A stretch of 64,000 nucleotides of DNA. It comes from Fusobacterium sp. JB019 (GTDB lineage Bacteria > Fusobacteriota > Fusobacteriia > Fusobacteriales > Fusobacteriaceae). The DNA lies in assembly GCA_030673965.1 (NCBI GenBank), contig JAUTCN010000009.1, positions 1 to 64,000 of the forward strand. Direction: 5' to 3'. Shown here piece by piece: positions 16,670-28,115 of the stretch. The position numbers were made by a program, and so were the translations under genes. The notes below the pieces were generated by a model. That model was not told the origin of the DNA, searched no databases, and saw only the letters and a list, made by a program, of their open reading frames with translations. How positions within the stretch are numbered: position 1 is the stretch's first letter; each line of letters opens with the position of its first letter.

Positions 16670-17887
16670 TTATAGTATAATTAATAATTTCGCTAACATT
16701 AAAGCTGTTACAGTACCCATCGCAGATCCTAATATTCCCATCATCAATCCTGCCGGAATTAATGCTTCATCATAAGTTCCTGCTAATATAGGAGCTGATA
16801 CCGTTCCACCTATATTTGCTTGAGAAGCTATTCCACAAATATATAAGTCTAATTTAAATATTTTAGCCATAATTAATAAAACAATTAAATGGAAACCTAA
16901 GATTAAGAATCCTGCAATTATATATATCGCCGCTTCACTAAAGCTAATTGTTGAAAAATCTGTTGCTGTTGCTATTAATGCAACAACAATATATAAAAGA
17001 ACACTTCCTATATGATCTGTTCCTTTTATCCTTTTTAATGGTGTTGTACTACCTATTAATCCAAATACAGTTGCTAAAATAACTACCCAACCTGAACCAC
17101 TAAAGAAGTTTCTTAATCCATATAAAAAAGCTCCTTGTTGTAAATTAGAAGGGTGCACAACTTGTTTCCCTAGAACTAAAACTATTCCAGCCACTCCTAA
17201 TCCTAGCCCTAAAGTTAACATAAAATCCATAAACTCATAATCTCTTTTATCTTTATTCGCTTCTGCTGATAAATGAATACTTTTAATTATTTCGTCTACG
17301 TCTGCACTATGAGCTCCTGAAAACTTATTAAATTTTTCTCTCATTGGAGCCAAAGTAATCAGCATAACTAACCAGAAAGAAGCACAAATATTATCCATTA
17401 AAAATGCATAAGTTAACGCTTGAGATCCTTCTTTTACACCTAATCCAACTTGAGTAGCAGCCATATTTGTTGAACCACCAATCCAAGATGAAGAAAGTAT
17501 TGAAAATGTTTGCCACGCATCCATATCCAATTTAGATTTAAATGCCATAAATACAATTATAAACCCAATTATTATACTTGCTGTCACTGCCAAGAAAGAT
17601 CCTACTAACTTAGGCCCTAATTTAAATATATCTCTGATATCATTCTTTAGCAATAATAAGAACAGCATCATTGGTAATAAATAATATTTTAAACCGCCTA
17701 TAAAATGAGATATTTCTGGAGTTAATTGCCAGATATGCAACGATGCTCCTATCATACCCCCAAAATAAATAAAAGTTAAACCTGGAATAAACTTAAAAAT
17801 AGGTAACTTTACTTTAATTTGTAAAAATAATACTAATGTTACAAATAAAATCAACAATGAAAAATAACTATAAATACTTGTTATCAT
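16670..17887 (-). CDS. DUF819 family membrane protein
   Basis: This is a 405-residue integral membrane protein with about 10-11 hydrophobic segments. Family features are the N-terminal block LPIFKFIPGLTFIYFGG, the central SSSWIGGSTNMAATQVGLG and the near C-terminal ASQANIGGTVSAPILAGTY; the two glycine-rich repeats suggest an inverted-repeat transporter fold. A soluble acidic loop (about residues 185-215) separates the halves. No substrate is known. It is a monocistronic gene with its own terminator and a TATAAT near 17975. Confidence 0.8.
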   Translation of the reverse strand: MITSIYSYFSLLILFVTLVLFLQIKVKLPIFKFIPGLTFIYFGGMIGASLHIWQLTPEISHFIGGLKYYLLPMMLFLLLLKNDIRDIFKLGPKLVGSFLAVTASIIIGFIIVFMAFKSKLDMDAWQTFSILSSSWIGGSTNMAATQVGLGVKEGSQALTYAFLMDNICASFWLVMLITLAPMREKFNKFSGAHSADVDEIIKSIHLSAEANKDKRDYEFMDFMLTLGLGLGVAGIVLVLGKQVVHPSNLQQGAFLYGLRNFFSGSGWVVILATVFGLIGSTTPLKRIKGTDHIGSVLLYIVVALIATATDFSTISFSEAAIYIIAGFLILGFHLIVLLIMAKIFKLDLYICGIASQANIGGTVSAPILAGTYDEALIPAGLMMGILGSAMGTVTALMLAKLLIIL

Positions 17888-18023
17888 ACAATCCTCCCTT
17901 TAAATAATAGTTTAAGCATACTGTTTGTTTGATTACCTAACACTTTATATGCCTTATTACAACTTCACCCTATTATAATACCACGATTTTTATAAAAATT
18001 AAACTTTTTTGTCTAAAATAAAA

Positions 18024-18055
18024 AAATGGCTATCTATATAACTAGATAGCCATTT
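18024..18055 (-). terminator. Intrinsic terminator of eno
   Basis: AAATGGCTATCTA/TAGATAGCCATTT stem, with T run following on the minus strand. Confidence 0.9.
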
Positions 18056-18067
18056 AATTTTAATTAA

Positions 18068-19393
<1,326 letters not shown>

Positions 19394-19416
19394 TTAAAAT
19401 ATTTATATTTATTTAA

Positions 19417-20832
19417 TTATCTAACTTTTATTATTTTTAAAGTATTAGTTGTTCCTTGAATGAAAACTTCTTCTCCACATGTTGCTGCTATTATATCTCC
19501 AGATTCTACTAACCCTAATCCTAAAGCTGCTTTTTCTGCATGCTCCATAAATCCTTTTAATGTTTTTATATCTTCGCTCAAATAAGGAACTACACCTTTT
19601 GTTAAAAGTAATTGATTAAATGATTTTTGATTATTAGTAATTGCCATTATATTTGCTGTTGGAAAATATTTTCTTAAACTTCTCGCTGCTCTTCCAGAAC
19701 CAGTTCCAACAACTATTAATTTTGCATGTAAAACTTCTGCTGCATCCACGCATCCTTTTGCAACAGCTTCTGTAATAGTTAATTTTCCTTTTCTATCATA
19801 ATCAACATTACTATATAATAATGGATCTGTCTTTTCTGCTATTCTAGTCATTACCTTTACTGCTTCTACAGGATATTTCCCTTTAGCACTTTCCCCTGAT
19901 AACATAACTGCATCTGTTCCATCTAATATTGCATTAGCCACATCATTAGCTTCCGCTCTTGTTGGTCTTGGATTATTTATCATCGAATCTAGCATTTGTG
20001 TTGCTGTTATTACTGGTTTTCCAGCTTCATTACACTTTTCTATCATCATTTTTTGAGCAAAAGGAACCTCTTCTACAGGTATTTCAACTCCCAAATCTCC
20101 TCTTGCAACCATTATTCCATCTGAATATTTTAAAATTTCTTCAAAATTATCTAATCCCTCTTTATTTTCTATTTTTGAAATTATCTTTATTGCTTCTCCA
20201 CCATTTTCAGTAAGGATCTTTCTAACCTCCTTAACATCTTCAGCTTTTCTTATAAACGACGCTGCTACAAAATCTACTCCTTGTTCACATCCAAATTTTA
20301 AATCTGCAACGTCTTTCTTCGCAAGTGCTGGTAAATTAACATTTACATTAGGTAGATTAACTCCTTTATTCTCTCCTAATTCTCCGTTATTTAAAACAGT
20401 ACATCTAACTTCCTGCCCTTCTATTTCATCTACTTTCATTTCTATCAAACCATCATCAATTAAAACTATATCTCCTAAAGATAAGTCAGATGCAAAATTA
20501 TCATAAGTAACTGCTACTTTATCTTTATTTCCAACAACTGCTTTATCTGTAGTTATTGTAAATTTTTGTCCAGCAATTAATTTAACATCTTCCCCATTTT
20601 CTAATTTTATTGTTCTTATTTCAGGACCTTTTGTATCTAAAAGTATTGCCGCTTTTAATCCTGTTTCTATTTTTATTTCTCTTAATGTTGCTATTCTTTC
20701 TGCATGTTCTTCATGACTTCCATGAGAAAAGTTTAATCTCATAACATTCATTCCAGCTTTTATAAGTTTTGTTAACATCTCTTTAGACTCACTTTTAGGG
20801 CCTATTGTACAAACTATTTTTGTTTTTTTCAC
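19417..20832 (-). CDS. pyk: Pyruvate kinase
   Basis: Pyruvate kinase transfers phosphate from phosphoenolpyruvate to ADP. The N-terminus [53 protein letters not shown] and [14 protein letters not shown] (barrel and active site) and ATQMLDSMI are present. The 471 residues include the usual C-terminal allosteric domain ([14 protein letters not shown]). No extra PEP-utiliser C-terminal domain is attached. It lies 50 nt upstream of eno. Confidence 0.98.
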   Translation of the reverse strand: MKKTKIVCTIGPKSESKEMLTKLIKAGMNVMRLNFSHGSHEEHAERIATLREIKIETGLKAAILLDTKGPEIRTIKLENGEDVKLIAGQKFTITTDKAVVGNKDKVAVTYDNFASDLSLGDIVLIDDGLIEMKVDEIEGQEVRCTVLNNGELGENKGVNLPNVNVNLPALAKKDVADLKFGCEQGVDFVAASFIRKAEDVKEVRKILTENGGEAIKIISKIENKEGLDNFEEILKYSDGIMVARGDLGVEIPVEEVPFAQKMMIEKCNEAGKPVITATQMLDSMINNPRPTRAEANDVANAILDGTDAVMLSGESAKGKYPVEAVKVMTRIAEKTDPLLYSNVDYDRKGKLTITEAVAKGCVDAAEVLHAKLIVVGTGSGRAARSLRKYFPTANIMAITNNQKSFNQLLLTKGVVPYLSEDIKTLKGFMEHAEKAALGLGLVESGDIIAATCGEEVFIQGTTNTLKIIKVR

Positions 20833-21020
20833 AAAATCACCTCAATAATTTTTTTATTTTTACACACACAACAAAATTATATAAATTCTAATAATTATTT
20901 TATATATTTATGTTTAAATTTTAAACAATAAAGGTACTTTTGTCAATTTTATTAACGAGCATTTTTTTATCCTTTTTAGTAATATCCTTAATCATGTAGC
21001 TTTAATATAACAATAAAAAA

Positions 21021-21041
21021 AAGAGATGTTATACATCTCTT
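21021..21041 (-). terminator. Terminator of the 11-tRNA cluster
   Basis: AAGAGATG/CATCTCTT stem with T run on the minus strand. It is nearly the same hairpin as at 15150-15168. Confidence 0.85.
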
Positions 21042-21053
21042 TGACTTTCTTAA

Positions 21054-21131
21054 TGGCGGGAGCGACGAGAATCGAACTCGCGACCCCCAACGTGACAGGC
21101 TGGTGCTCTAACCAAACTGAGCTACGCCCCC
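21054..21131 (-). tRNA. tRNA-Asp (GTC), copy 2
   Basis: Same sequence as 15182-15259; anticodon GTC; encoded CCA. Confidence 0.95.
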
Positions 21132-21139
21132 GCATATAA

Positions 21140-21215
21140 TGGTGGTCACAACAGGACTTGAACCTGTGACCCCCTGCTTGTAAGGCAGGTGCTCTCCCAA
21201 CTGAGCTATGCGACC
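21140..21215 (-). tRNA. tRNA-Val (TAC), copy 2
   Basis: Same sequence as 15277-15352; anticodon TAC; encoded CCA. Confidence 0.95.
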
Positions 21216-21218
21216 AAG

Positions 21219-21294
21219 TGGTGGCCAGAGGCGGAATCGAACCACCGACACGGGGATTTTCAGTCCCCTGCTCTACCGACTGAGCTATCTGGCC
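21219..21294 (-). tRNA. tRNA-Phe (GAA)
   Basis: Acceptor GGCCAGA, anticodon loop CTGAAAA, encoded CCA. Confidence 0.95.
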
Positions 21295-21321
21295 AAACAA
21301 ATATTTAATTCTAAAAAAAAA

Positions 21322-21405
21322 TGGCGGAGAACCAGAGACTCGAACTCTGAAGCCTTGCGGCGTCGGTTTTCAAGACCGATTCCTTACCAATTAGGATAGC
21401 TCTCC
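21322..21405 (-). tRNA. tRNA-Ser (TGA), copy 2
   Basis: Class II tRNA, anticodon loop CTTGAAA, same as 10894-10977. Confidence 0.95.
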
Positions 21406-21413
21406 AGCACATA

Positions 21414-21488
21414 TGGTACCCCGTAGGGGAATCGAACCCCTGTCTCCAGAGTGAAAATCTGATGTCCTAACCGTTGAACGAACGGGGC
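21414..21488 (-). tRNA. tRNA-Glu (TTC), copy 2
   Basis: Acceptor GCCCCGT, anticodon loop TTTTCAC, encoded CCA. Confidence 0.95.
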
Positions 21489-21494
21489 ATAAAA

Positions 21495-21571
21495 TGGTGG
21501 ATCTAATTGGATTTGAACCAATGACCACTCGGTTATGAGCCGAGTGCTCTAACCAGCTGAGCTATAGATCC
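21495..21571 (-). tRNA. tRNA with CAT anticodon: tRNA-Ile2 (lysidine) or elongator tRNA-Met
   Basis: Acceptor GGATCTA/TAGATCC, anticodon stem-loop CGGCTCATAACCG, encoded CCA. The acceptor and the GGCTCATAACCG stem resemble B. subtilis tRNA-Ile2 more than its elongator Met, so an AUA-reading, lysidine-modified tRNA-Ile is slightly favoured. The two cannot be separated for certain by eye. Confidence 0.85.
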
Positions 21572-21623
21572 ATACGTTTCTATAATCTACCATGTGTTAA
21601 ATTATTCTTTTTTTATTTCTATA

Positions 21624-21700
<77 letters not shown>

Positions 21701-21711
21701 AAATGAATAGA

Positions 21712-21787
21712 TGGTGCGTCATACAGGATTTGAACCTGTGACAACACGATTAAAAGTCGTGTGCTCTACCAGCTGAGCTAATGACGC
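21712..21787 (-). tRNA. tRNA-Lys (TTT), copy 1
   Basis: Acceptor GCGTCAT/ATGACGC, anticodon loop CTTTTAA, encoded CCA. Confidence 0.95.
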
Positions 21788-21793
21788 ATATTC

Positions 21794-21869
<76 letters not shown>

Positions 21870-21893
21870 ATTTGTAAATCTATTATTTGGTTT

Positions 21894-21969
21894 TGGTGGC
21901 GGGGATAGGACTTGAACCTATGACCTTCGGGTTATGAGCCCGACGAGCTGCCAACTGCTCTACCCCGCG
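21894..21969 (-). tRNA. Initiator tRNA-fMet (CAT)
   Basis: Acceptor CGCGGGG/CCCCGCC leaves a C1-C72 mismatch, and three G-C pairs flank the CTCATAA loop. Both are initiator hallmarks. Encoded CCA. Confidence 0.95.
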
Positions 21970-21972
21970 ATA

Positions 21973-22061
21973 TGGTGCCTAGGGCCGGAATCGAACCGGC
22001 ACGGTATCAAGATACCACGGGATTTTAAGTCCCGTGCGTCTACCTGTTCCGCCACCCAGGC
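21973..22061 (-). tRNA. tRNA-Leu (TAA)
   Basis: Class II tRNA with acceptor GCCTGGG/CCTAGGC, anticodon loop CTTAAAA, long variable arm, encoded CCA. First gene of the 11-tRNA cluster. Confidence 0.95.
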
Positions 22062-22103
22062 TTCTTAAGTTAAGATGTTTTTCTTTTCCTCAAGACAAGA
22101 ATA

Positions 22104-22132
22104 ATAATATCACATTTACTAACTTGTGTCAA
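22104..22132 (-). promoter_or_regulatory. Promoter of the 11-tRNA cluster
   Basis: TTGACA (22127-22132), 17-nt spacer ending in TGTGA, TATTAT (22104-22109). The -10 and following ATTCTTGTCTT are shared with the cluster promoter at 47370-47398. Confidence 0.9.
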
Positions 22133-22183
22133 TAATTTTTTTCGCTTTTTTTCCGCTTTTTTTTAGAAATTTAACACATACCC

Positions 22184-22504
22184 TTATTTACCAACGTTTT
22201 CTTCTATTATTATTTTATATTTTTTTTCTATAATTTTTATAAATTTTTTTCTTTCTTCTTGATTTGTCACTAATAACTCTTTATTTTTTTTCACTTTTTT
22301 CTTTAAAATATACTCAATTTTTGAAGCTTCACTCCGATTTTTAGAAACAAAGGTAATTTCTATTCCTTTTACCCCTTTAATTTTAGTATACTTTGCTCCT
22401 TTTCCACTTTTATGTTTCTCATATCTTTTTTCAATATCATTAGTTATGCCTGTATATAAACTATTGTCCCCACATCTTAAAATATAAATATACCAATTTT
22501 TCAT
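22184..22504 (-). CDS. GIY-YIG nuclease-domain protein (UPF0213/YhbQ-like)
   Basis: This is a 106-residue single-domain protein. The GIY and YIG elements are WYIYILRCGDNSLYTGITND, the Arg is in IEKRYEKHKSGKGAKYTK, and the conserved Glu is in SKIEYILKK. Members have the GIY-YIG endonuclease fold, but their cellular role is unclear. It is followed by 120 nt of non-coding sequence that holds the promoter of the tRNA cluster. Confidence 0.85.
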   Translation of the reverse strand: MKNWYIYILRCGDNSLYTGITNDIEKRYEKHKSGKGAKYTKIKGVKGIEITFVSKNRSEASKIEYILKKKVKKNKELLVTNQEERKKFIKIIEKKYKIIIEENVGK

Positions 22505-22593
22505 TTTTATTCCTTTTTTTTAATAATAAAATAAGTTATAATCTATTAAATATAACTTATTTTATCACACAATTTATAAAAGGAGGACTATTT

Positions 22594-23949
22594 TTGGATA
22601 ATTTAAAAGGAAAAAGAAAATTTTATGCTTATGAACTTTCTATTTTATTAATTCTTATATTTTTTATATCTTTTTTCATCTATACTCGTATTGTTTATGA
22701 AGAAAATATTTTAATCGGATTAAAAAAAATTATGGAATCTCAATCTATATTAATAACTGATTTTTTAGTAGTAGGGGGTATCAGTGGAGGATTTTTAAAC
22801 GCTTTTTTAATTCTTCTTTTAAATTTTTCTATTATTAAAATTTTAAAAATTAAAATTTCTGGAATTGTTCTTGCCTCACTCTTTACTGTTTTTGGATTTT
22901 CCTTCTTTGGAAAAAATATTTTAAATATTTTACCGATATATATTGGAGGAATTATATACAGCAAATATGAAGGGATTCCTTTTAGAGATATATTTATACG
23001 GGTTTCTTTCGCTACTGCTTTAGCTCCTTTTATTAGTGAAATTGCTTTCAGTACCAATTCTTTTGAATTCTCATATATAAATGGAATCTTATTTGGAACA
23101 TTTATCGGCTTTATAATTAGTCCTTTAGCTAAAAAAATGAAATCTTTTCACGAAGGATATAATTTATATAATATGGGGTTCACTGCAGGTATATTAGGAA
23201 CCGTTCTTAATAGTATTTTAAAATCTTACGGTTTTAATGTCGCCTCTAGAAAAATTCTTTCTACAGAATATGATCATACTATAAAATTAATTTGTTGTTT
23301 TATTTTTTCTATATTTATAATTGTTGGGTTTTTCGTTAATGATTCTTCTTTTAAAGGTTATAAAGCATTAACTAAAGATAATGGATTAGAATCAGATTTT
23401 ATTAATAATTATGGCTACGGATTAACTTTTATAAATATGGGAATTATGGGATTTATTTCTCTTCTTTTCCCCATGTTATTTAGAGAACCATTAAATGGTC
23501 CTATTCTAGCTGGAATCTTCACTATTGTTGGATTTTCCGCTCATGGAAAAACTTATTTAAATACTATTCCTATTTTAATAGGAGTAGCCTTTGCTGGATT
23601 TTCTGGAACTAATTTTAATTCCTTTACTATTGTTCTTTCAGGATTATTTGGAACATCTCTCGCCCCAATATCTGGAGTTTTTGGAATTTTCTGGGGGATT
23701 GTTGCTGGTTGGTTACATCTTACTGTTGTTACTACGATAGGATCTATCCATGGAGGTCTAAATTTATATAATAATGGATTTTCTGCTGGAATTGTTGCTG
23801 GTTTTATGCTCCCTATATTAAGAACTCTAAATGAAAGAGCTGCAAAAAAAGAATTAGCTTTTTTTAAAAAAAGAAAAGAAATTATTAAATTAATTAATAA
23901 TAAAAGAGTTAAGCCCAATGAATTTAAAAATATCGAAGACAAACTATAA
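22594..23949 (+). CDS. DUF1576 family membrane protein
   Basis: A 451-residue polytopic membrane protein with about 10-12 segments. It has an internal repeat: the glycine-rich element EGYNLYNMGFTAGILG (about residue 190) recurs as GGLNLYNNGFSAGIVAG (about residue 388), and TVFGFSFFGKNILNILPIYIGG recurs as TIVGFSAHGKTYLNTIPILIG. This suggests two homologous halves of a transporter-like fold. It begins with TTG (22594), 7 nt after AGGAGG. No substrate is known. Confidence 0.8.
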   Translation: MDNLKGKRKFYAYELSILLILIFFISFFIYTRIVYEENILIGLKKIMESQSILITDFLVVGGISGGFLNAFLILLLNFSIIKILKIKISGIVLASLFTVFGFSFFGKNILNILPIYIGGIIYSKYEGIPFRDIFIRVSFATALAPFISEIAFSTNSFEFSYINGILFGTFIGFIISPLAKKMKSFHEGYNLYNMGFTAGILGTVLNSILKSYGFNVASRKILSTEYDHTIKLICCFIFSIFIIVGFFVNDSSFKGYKALTKDNGLESDFINNYGYGLTFINMGIMGFISLLFPMLFREPLNGPILAGIFTIVGFSAHGKTYLNTIPILIGVAFAGFSGTNFNSFTIVLSGLFGTSLAPISGVFGIFWGIVAGWLHLTVVTTIGSIHGGLNLYNNGFSAGIVAGFMLPILRTLNERAAKKELAFFKKRKEIIKLINNKRVKPNEFKNIEDKL

Positions 23950-23952
23950 AAA

Positions 23953-23980
23953 AAGAATCAGTACAAAAGTACTGATTCTT
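23953..23980. terminator. Bidirectional terminator between DUF1576 gene and tsaD
   Basis: 12-bp perfect stem AAGAATCAGTAC/GTACTGATTCTT, flanked by A and T runs so that it works for both convergent genes. Confidence 0.9.
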
Positions 23981-23983
23981 TTT

Positions 23984-24991
23984 TTATAGTTTGTCTATTG
24001 GCAAGGTTGCTATTCCATTTAATGTTAAGTTTATTTCTTCTTTATATCCATTTTTTATTTTATAATATGCTGCCAACGCTATCATTGCACCGTTATCTGT
24101 ACATAATTTCATTGAAGGATAATAAACTTTTATCCCTTTCTTTTCTCCTTTTTCTTTCAGTTCTTTCCTTAGCAAAGAATTTGCAGCTACTCCTCCCGCA
24201 ATTATTATATTTTTTACAGGATATTCTTCACAAGCCTTTAATGTTTTTTTACATAAAATCTCTACAACTTTTTGTTGAAAAGAAGCTGCTAAATCTTCGG
24301 GTTTAAAATATTCTTTTTTCATATTCATTTTATTTACATAATTTATGACAGAAGTTTTTATTCCTGAAAAACTAAAGTTATAATCATTTACTTTTGGAGT
24401 TGTTATTTTAAGAAAGTTAGGATTCCCTTCATAATACATTTTATCTATAACAGGACCCCCTGGATAACCTATTCCTAATACTCTCGCTACTTTATCATAA
24501 CTTTCTCCCACTGCGTCGTCTAAAGTTCCTCCTAAATTTTTAAAATTATATTCTTTATCTATATAAATTATATTAGTGTGTCCTCCTGAAACAACTAAGG
24601 CAATACAAGGCAACTCAACTTTATTTTCTATGAAATTAGCGTAAATATGACCCCTTATATGATGCACTGGAACTAGTGGAATATTCTTCCCATATGCTAG
24701 TCCTTTAGCAAAAGATACTCCTACAAGTAAGGCTCCTATTAATCCTGGAGCATAAGTAACTGCTATATAATCTATCTCATCTAACGTTACATGAGCCTCT
24801 TCTAAGCTTTCCTGTAATATAGCTGCAATATTTTTCACATGCTGCCTCGAAGCTATTTCTGGAACAACTCCTCCATATTCTTTATGAATAGCTATTTGAG
24901 AAGAAATTTTATTTGATAAAATTTCTTCTCCATTTTTAATTATCGCTATTGATGTTTCATCACAAGATGATTCTATCCCTAATATTAACAT
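23984..24991 (-). CDS. tsaD: tRNA N6-adenosine threonylcarbamoyltransferase TsaD
   Basis: TsaD transfers threonylcarbamoyl to A37 of ANN-reading tRNAs. The ASKHA-fold motifs are ILGIESSCDETSIAI, the metal-binding HxxxH in VPVHHIRGHIYAN, VSGGHTNIIY, GIGYPGGPVID and AGGVAANSLLR. The length of 335 is standard. It ends within 4 nt of the bidirectional terminator and is preceded by the DUF711 gene 8 nt away. Confidence 0.97.
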   Translation of the reverse strand: MLILGIESSCDETSIAIIKNGEEILSNKISSQIAIHKEYGGVVPEIASRQHVKNIAAILQESLEEAHVTLDEIDYIAVTYAPGLIGALLVGVSFAKGLAYGKNIPLVPVHHIRGHIYANFIENKVELPCIALVVSGGHTNIIYIDKEYNFKNLGGTLDDAVGESYDKVARVLGIGYPGGPVIDKMYYEGNPNFLKITTPKVNDYNFSFSGIKTSVINYVNKMNMKKEYFKPEDLAASFQQKVVEILCKKTLKACEEYPVKNIIIAGGVAANSLLRKELKEKGEKKGIKVYYPSMKLCTDNGAMIALAAYYKIKNGYKEEINLTLNGIATLPIDKL

Positions 24992-24999
24992 TTATCCTC

Positions 25000-26358
25000 C
25001 TAATTTTTAAAACTATGTATTGGAGCCGGCACTCTTCCTCCTCTATCAATAAATTTGTTACAACTAAATTTATTGACTGACATTATAGGAGCATAACCTA
25101 ATAATCCTCCAAACTCAACATATTCTCCTACTTTTTTACCTATAACAGGTATTAGTCTAACCGCTGTTGTTTTATTGTTTATCATTCCTATCGCAGCTTC
25201 ATCCGAAATTATTCCAGATATTGTTGCCGCAGAAGTATCTCCTGGAATAGCTATCATATCTAATCCCACAGAACATACACAAGTCATTGCTTCTAATTTT
25301 TCTAAAGTTAAAGCTCCTATTTCTGCTGCTTTTATCATTGCATGATCTTCACTAACAGGAATAAATGCTCCACTTAATCCTCCTACATAAGAAGAAGCCA
25401 TAACTCCCCCTTTTTTCACGTTATCATTTAGCATGGCTAAAGCTGCTGTTGTTCCTGGGGCTCCTGGTTGCTCTAATCCCATTTCCTGAAAAATTTCTCC
25501 TATACTATCTCCAACTGCTGGAGTTGGAGCTAATGATAAATCTATTATTCCAAATTTAACTCCCAACCTTTCTGCAGCTTCTTGAGCAACTAATTGCCCA
25601 ACTCTAGTTATTTTAAATGCTGTCTTTTTTATAACCTCACATAGAGTCTCAAAATCTTTTCCTCTAGCTTCTTCCAAAGCTTTTTTTACAACGCCTGGGC
25701 CACTAACTCCGACATTGACTATCGCTTCAGCTTCTCCTAGTCCATGAAAAGCTCCTGCCATAAATGGATTATCTTCTACTGCATTGCAAAATATAACTAA
25801 TTTTGCACATCCTATACTTTCTTCATTTTTAGTTAGCTCAGCAGTTTCTTTTATTATATATCCCATTTCTTTTATTGCATCCATATTAAGACCATTTCTT
25901 GATGTCCCAACATTAATTGAAGAACAAACTCTTTCGGTTACCTTCAATGCTTCTGGAATTGATTTAATTAATATTTTATCTGAATTTGTATAACCTTTTT
26001 GCACTAAAGCTGAAAAGCCTCCTATAAAATTAACTCCACATTCTTTTGCCGCTTTATCTAAAGTTTTAGCCACACTAACATAAGAATCTGTATTACAGCC
26101 AGCTGCTGCTATCGCTATAGGAGTAACTGAAATTCTTTTATTTACAACCGGAACTCCAAATTGTTTTGCAATGTCATCTCCAATTTCAACCAAATTTTTA
26201 GCATACTTTACTATTTTATTATATATCTTTTCATTAAATCTATCAATATTAGAATCTGCACAATCCATTAAACTAATCCCCATAGTTATAGTTCTTACAT
26301 CAAGATTTTCCTCTGCTATCATCATATTAGTTTCTATTATCTCGCCTCTTGAAATCAT
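25000..26358 (-). CDS. DUF711/UPF0210 (PFL-like) family protein
   Basis: The 452-residue cytosolic protein has family features such as [79 protein letters not shown] and [22 protein letters not shown]. The fold is related to glycyl-radical pyruvate formate-lyase-like barrels, but no Gly radical motif or activity is evident. It is paired with an ACT-domain gene 17 nt upstream, a conserved arrangement. Function is unknown. Confidence 0.85.
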   Translation of the reverse strand: MISRGEIIETNMMIAEENLDVRTITMGISLMDCADSNIDRFNEKIYNKIVKYAKNLVEIGDDIAKQFGVPVVNKRISVTPIAIAAAGCNTDSYVSVAKTLDKAAKECGVNFIGGFSALVQKGYTNSDKILIKSIPEALKVTERVCSSINVGTSRNGLNMDAIKEMGYIIKETAELTKNEESIGCAKLVIFCNAVEDNPFMAGAFHGLGEAEAIVNVGVSGPGVVKKALEEARGKDFETLCEVIKKTAFKITRVGQLVAQEAAERLGVKFGIIDLSLAPTPAVGDSIGEIFQEMGLEQPGAPGTTAALAMLNDNVKKGGVMASSYVGGLSGAFIPVSEDHAMIKAAEIGALTLEKLEAMTCVCSVGLDMIAIPGDTSAATISGIISDEAAIGMINNKTTAVRLIPVIGKKVGEYVEFGGLLGYAPIMSVNKFSCNKFIDRGGRVPAPIHSFKN

Positions 26359-26375
26359 TGTTTGCTCCTCCTTTT

Positions 26376-26645
26376 TTAAATACGGTGCATACAGTTAAAT
26401 ATATCTTCATTTTGTATAGTTATAACAACACCTAATTCATTCCCTATTTGTGTTAATTTATTACTTATTTCCTTCGTTGTTTGTATTTCTTTAGTTATTT
26501 CAACTATCATCATCATATTAAAATAACCTTTTACTATTGTCTGAGATATATCTAAAACATTTATCTCTTTTTCCGCCAAATAAGTACATATCTTCGCTAT
26601 TATCCCAACTTTATCGCTCCCTAAAACAGTAATTATACATTTCAT
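26376..26645 (-). CDS. ACT-domain protein (UPF0237)
   Basis: This 89-residue stand-alone ACT domain starts [36 protein letters not shown], the UPF0237 signature. ACT domains commonly bind amino acids, so this may be a sensor subunit for the DUF711 protein encoded directly downstream. The ligand is unknown. Confidence 0.85.
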   Translation of the reverse strand: MKCIITVLGSDKVGIIAKICTYLAEKEINVLDISQTIVKGYFNMMMIVEITKEIQTTKEISNKLTQIGNELGVVITIQNEDIFNCMHRI

Positions 26646-26698
26646 ACTATACCTCCTATAATTTTATTCCTCATTATAACACCTTTTGTTTATTTTTC

Positions 26699-26758
26699 AA
26701 ATATTAAATTATAAAAACACCATAAGAAATCTTATGGTGTTTTTATAATTTAATATTT
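26699..26758 (-). terminator. Terminator after frr with a 28-bp perfect stem
   Basis: 26699-26726 and 26731-26758 are exact reverse complements, with loop AAAT. The core ACACCATAAG/CTTATGGTGT is flanked by A/T arms. It overlaps the frr stop codon (26757-26759). The stem is unusually long for an intrinsic terminator. Confidence 0.9.
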
Positions 26759-27317
26759 ATACTGTTGTTATTTCCTTTTCTTTCAATGCTAATAATTTAT
26801 CTATGTCTTTAATTACTTTATCTGTAATTTTCTGAACTTCATTTTCTGCATCTTTTAACTCATCAGTTGTTAAATCTTCTGATTTTTCTAATCTTCTTAA
26901 TCCATTATTTGTTTCTTTTCTTATATTTCTTACTGCTATTTTTCCTTCTTCTGCATCTTTTTTAGCTATTTTGACATACTCTTTTCTTCTGTCTGCTGTT
27001 AATTCTGGAACCATAAGTCTAATTACTCTTCCATCATTATTTGGTGTTAACCCTAAATTAGCTGTCATTATAGCTTTCTCTATTGATGGAATTACAGATT
27101 TATCCCATGGATCTATAACTAATAATCTTGCTTCTGGAGCTGATACAGTTCCAACTTGGTTTAATGGCATATCAGATCCATACTGTGAAACTTTTACTCC
27201 ATCTAACATTGAAACATTTGCTCTCCCTGCTCTTATTGCAGTAAATTTATTCTTTGTCGCTTCTACTGTTTTTTCCATTTTTTCTTTGCATTCTAATATT
27301 AGATTTTCTTTATCCAT
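26757..27317 (-). CDS. frr: Ribosome recycling factor
   Basis: RRF splits post-termination ribosomes together with EF-G. The family motifs are FTAIRAGRANVSMLDGVKVSQYGS, APEARLLVIDPWDKSVIPSIEKAI, NDGRVIRLMVPELTADRRKE and AKKDAEEGKIAVRNIRKE. The length of 186 is standard. It is last in rpsB-tsf-pyrH-frr, a widely conserved gene order. Confidence 0.97.
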   Translation of the reverse strand: MDKENLILECKEKMEKTVEATKNKFTAIRAGRANVSMLDGVKVSQYGSDMPLNQVGTVSAPEARLLVIDPWDKSVIPSIEKAIMTANLGLTPNNDGRVIRLMVPELTADRRKEYVKIAKKDAEEGKIAVRNIRKETNNGLRRLEKSEDLTTDELKDAENEVQKITDKVIKDIDKLLALKEKEITTV

Positions 27318-27335
27318 TATTTATCCTCCTAATTA

Positions 27336-28055
<720 letters not shown>

Positions 28056-28073
28056 CTATTTTTTTAAAAAAAT

Positions 28074-28092
28074 AGGGATGCTATTGCATCCC
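28074..28092 (-). terminator. Hairpin between tsf and pyrH
   Basis: AAGGGATGC.../GCATCCCTATTTTTTT on the minus strand (stem GGGATG/CATCCC). It has terminator form but lies inside the operon, so it may lower pyrH-frr expression relative to rpsB-tsf. Confidence 0.75.
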
Positions 28093-28115
28093 TTGTTTTA
28101 TCTTCTTAAGAAGTC

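Noticed and set aside
20992-21399. ORFs of 63-102 codons on both strands over tRNA genes
   Set aside because: They overlap tRNA-Asp, -Val, -Phe and -Ser and have no ribosome binding site or family match.
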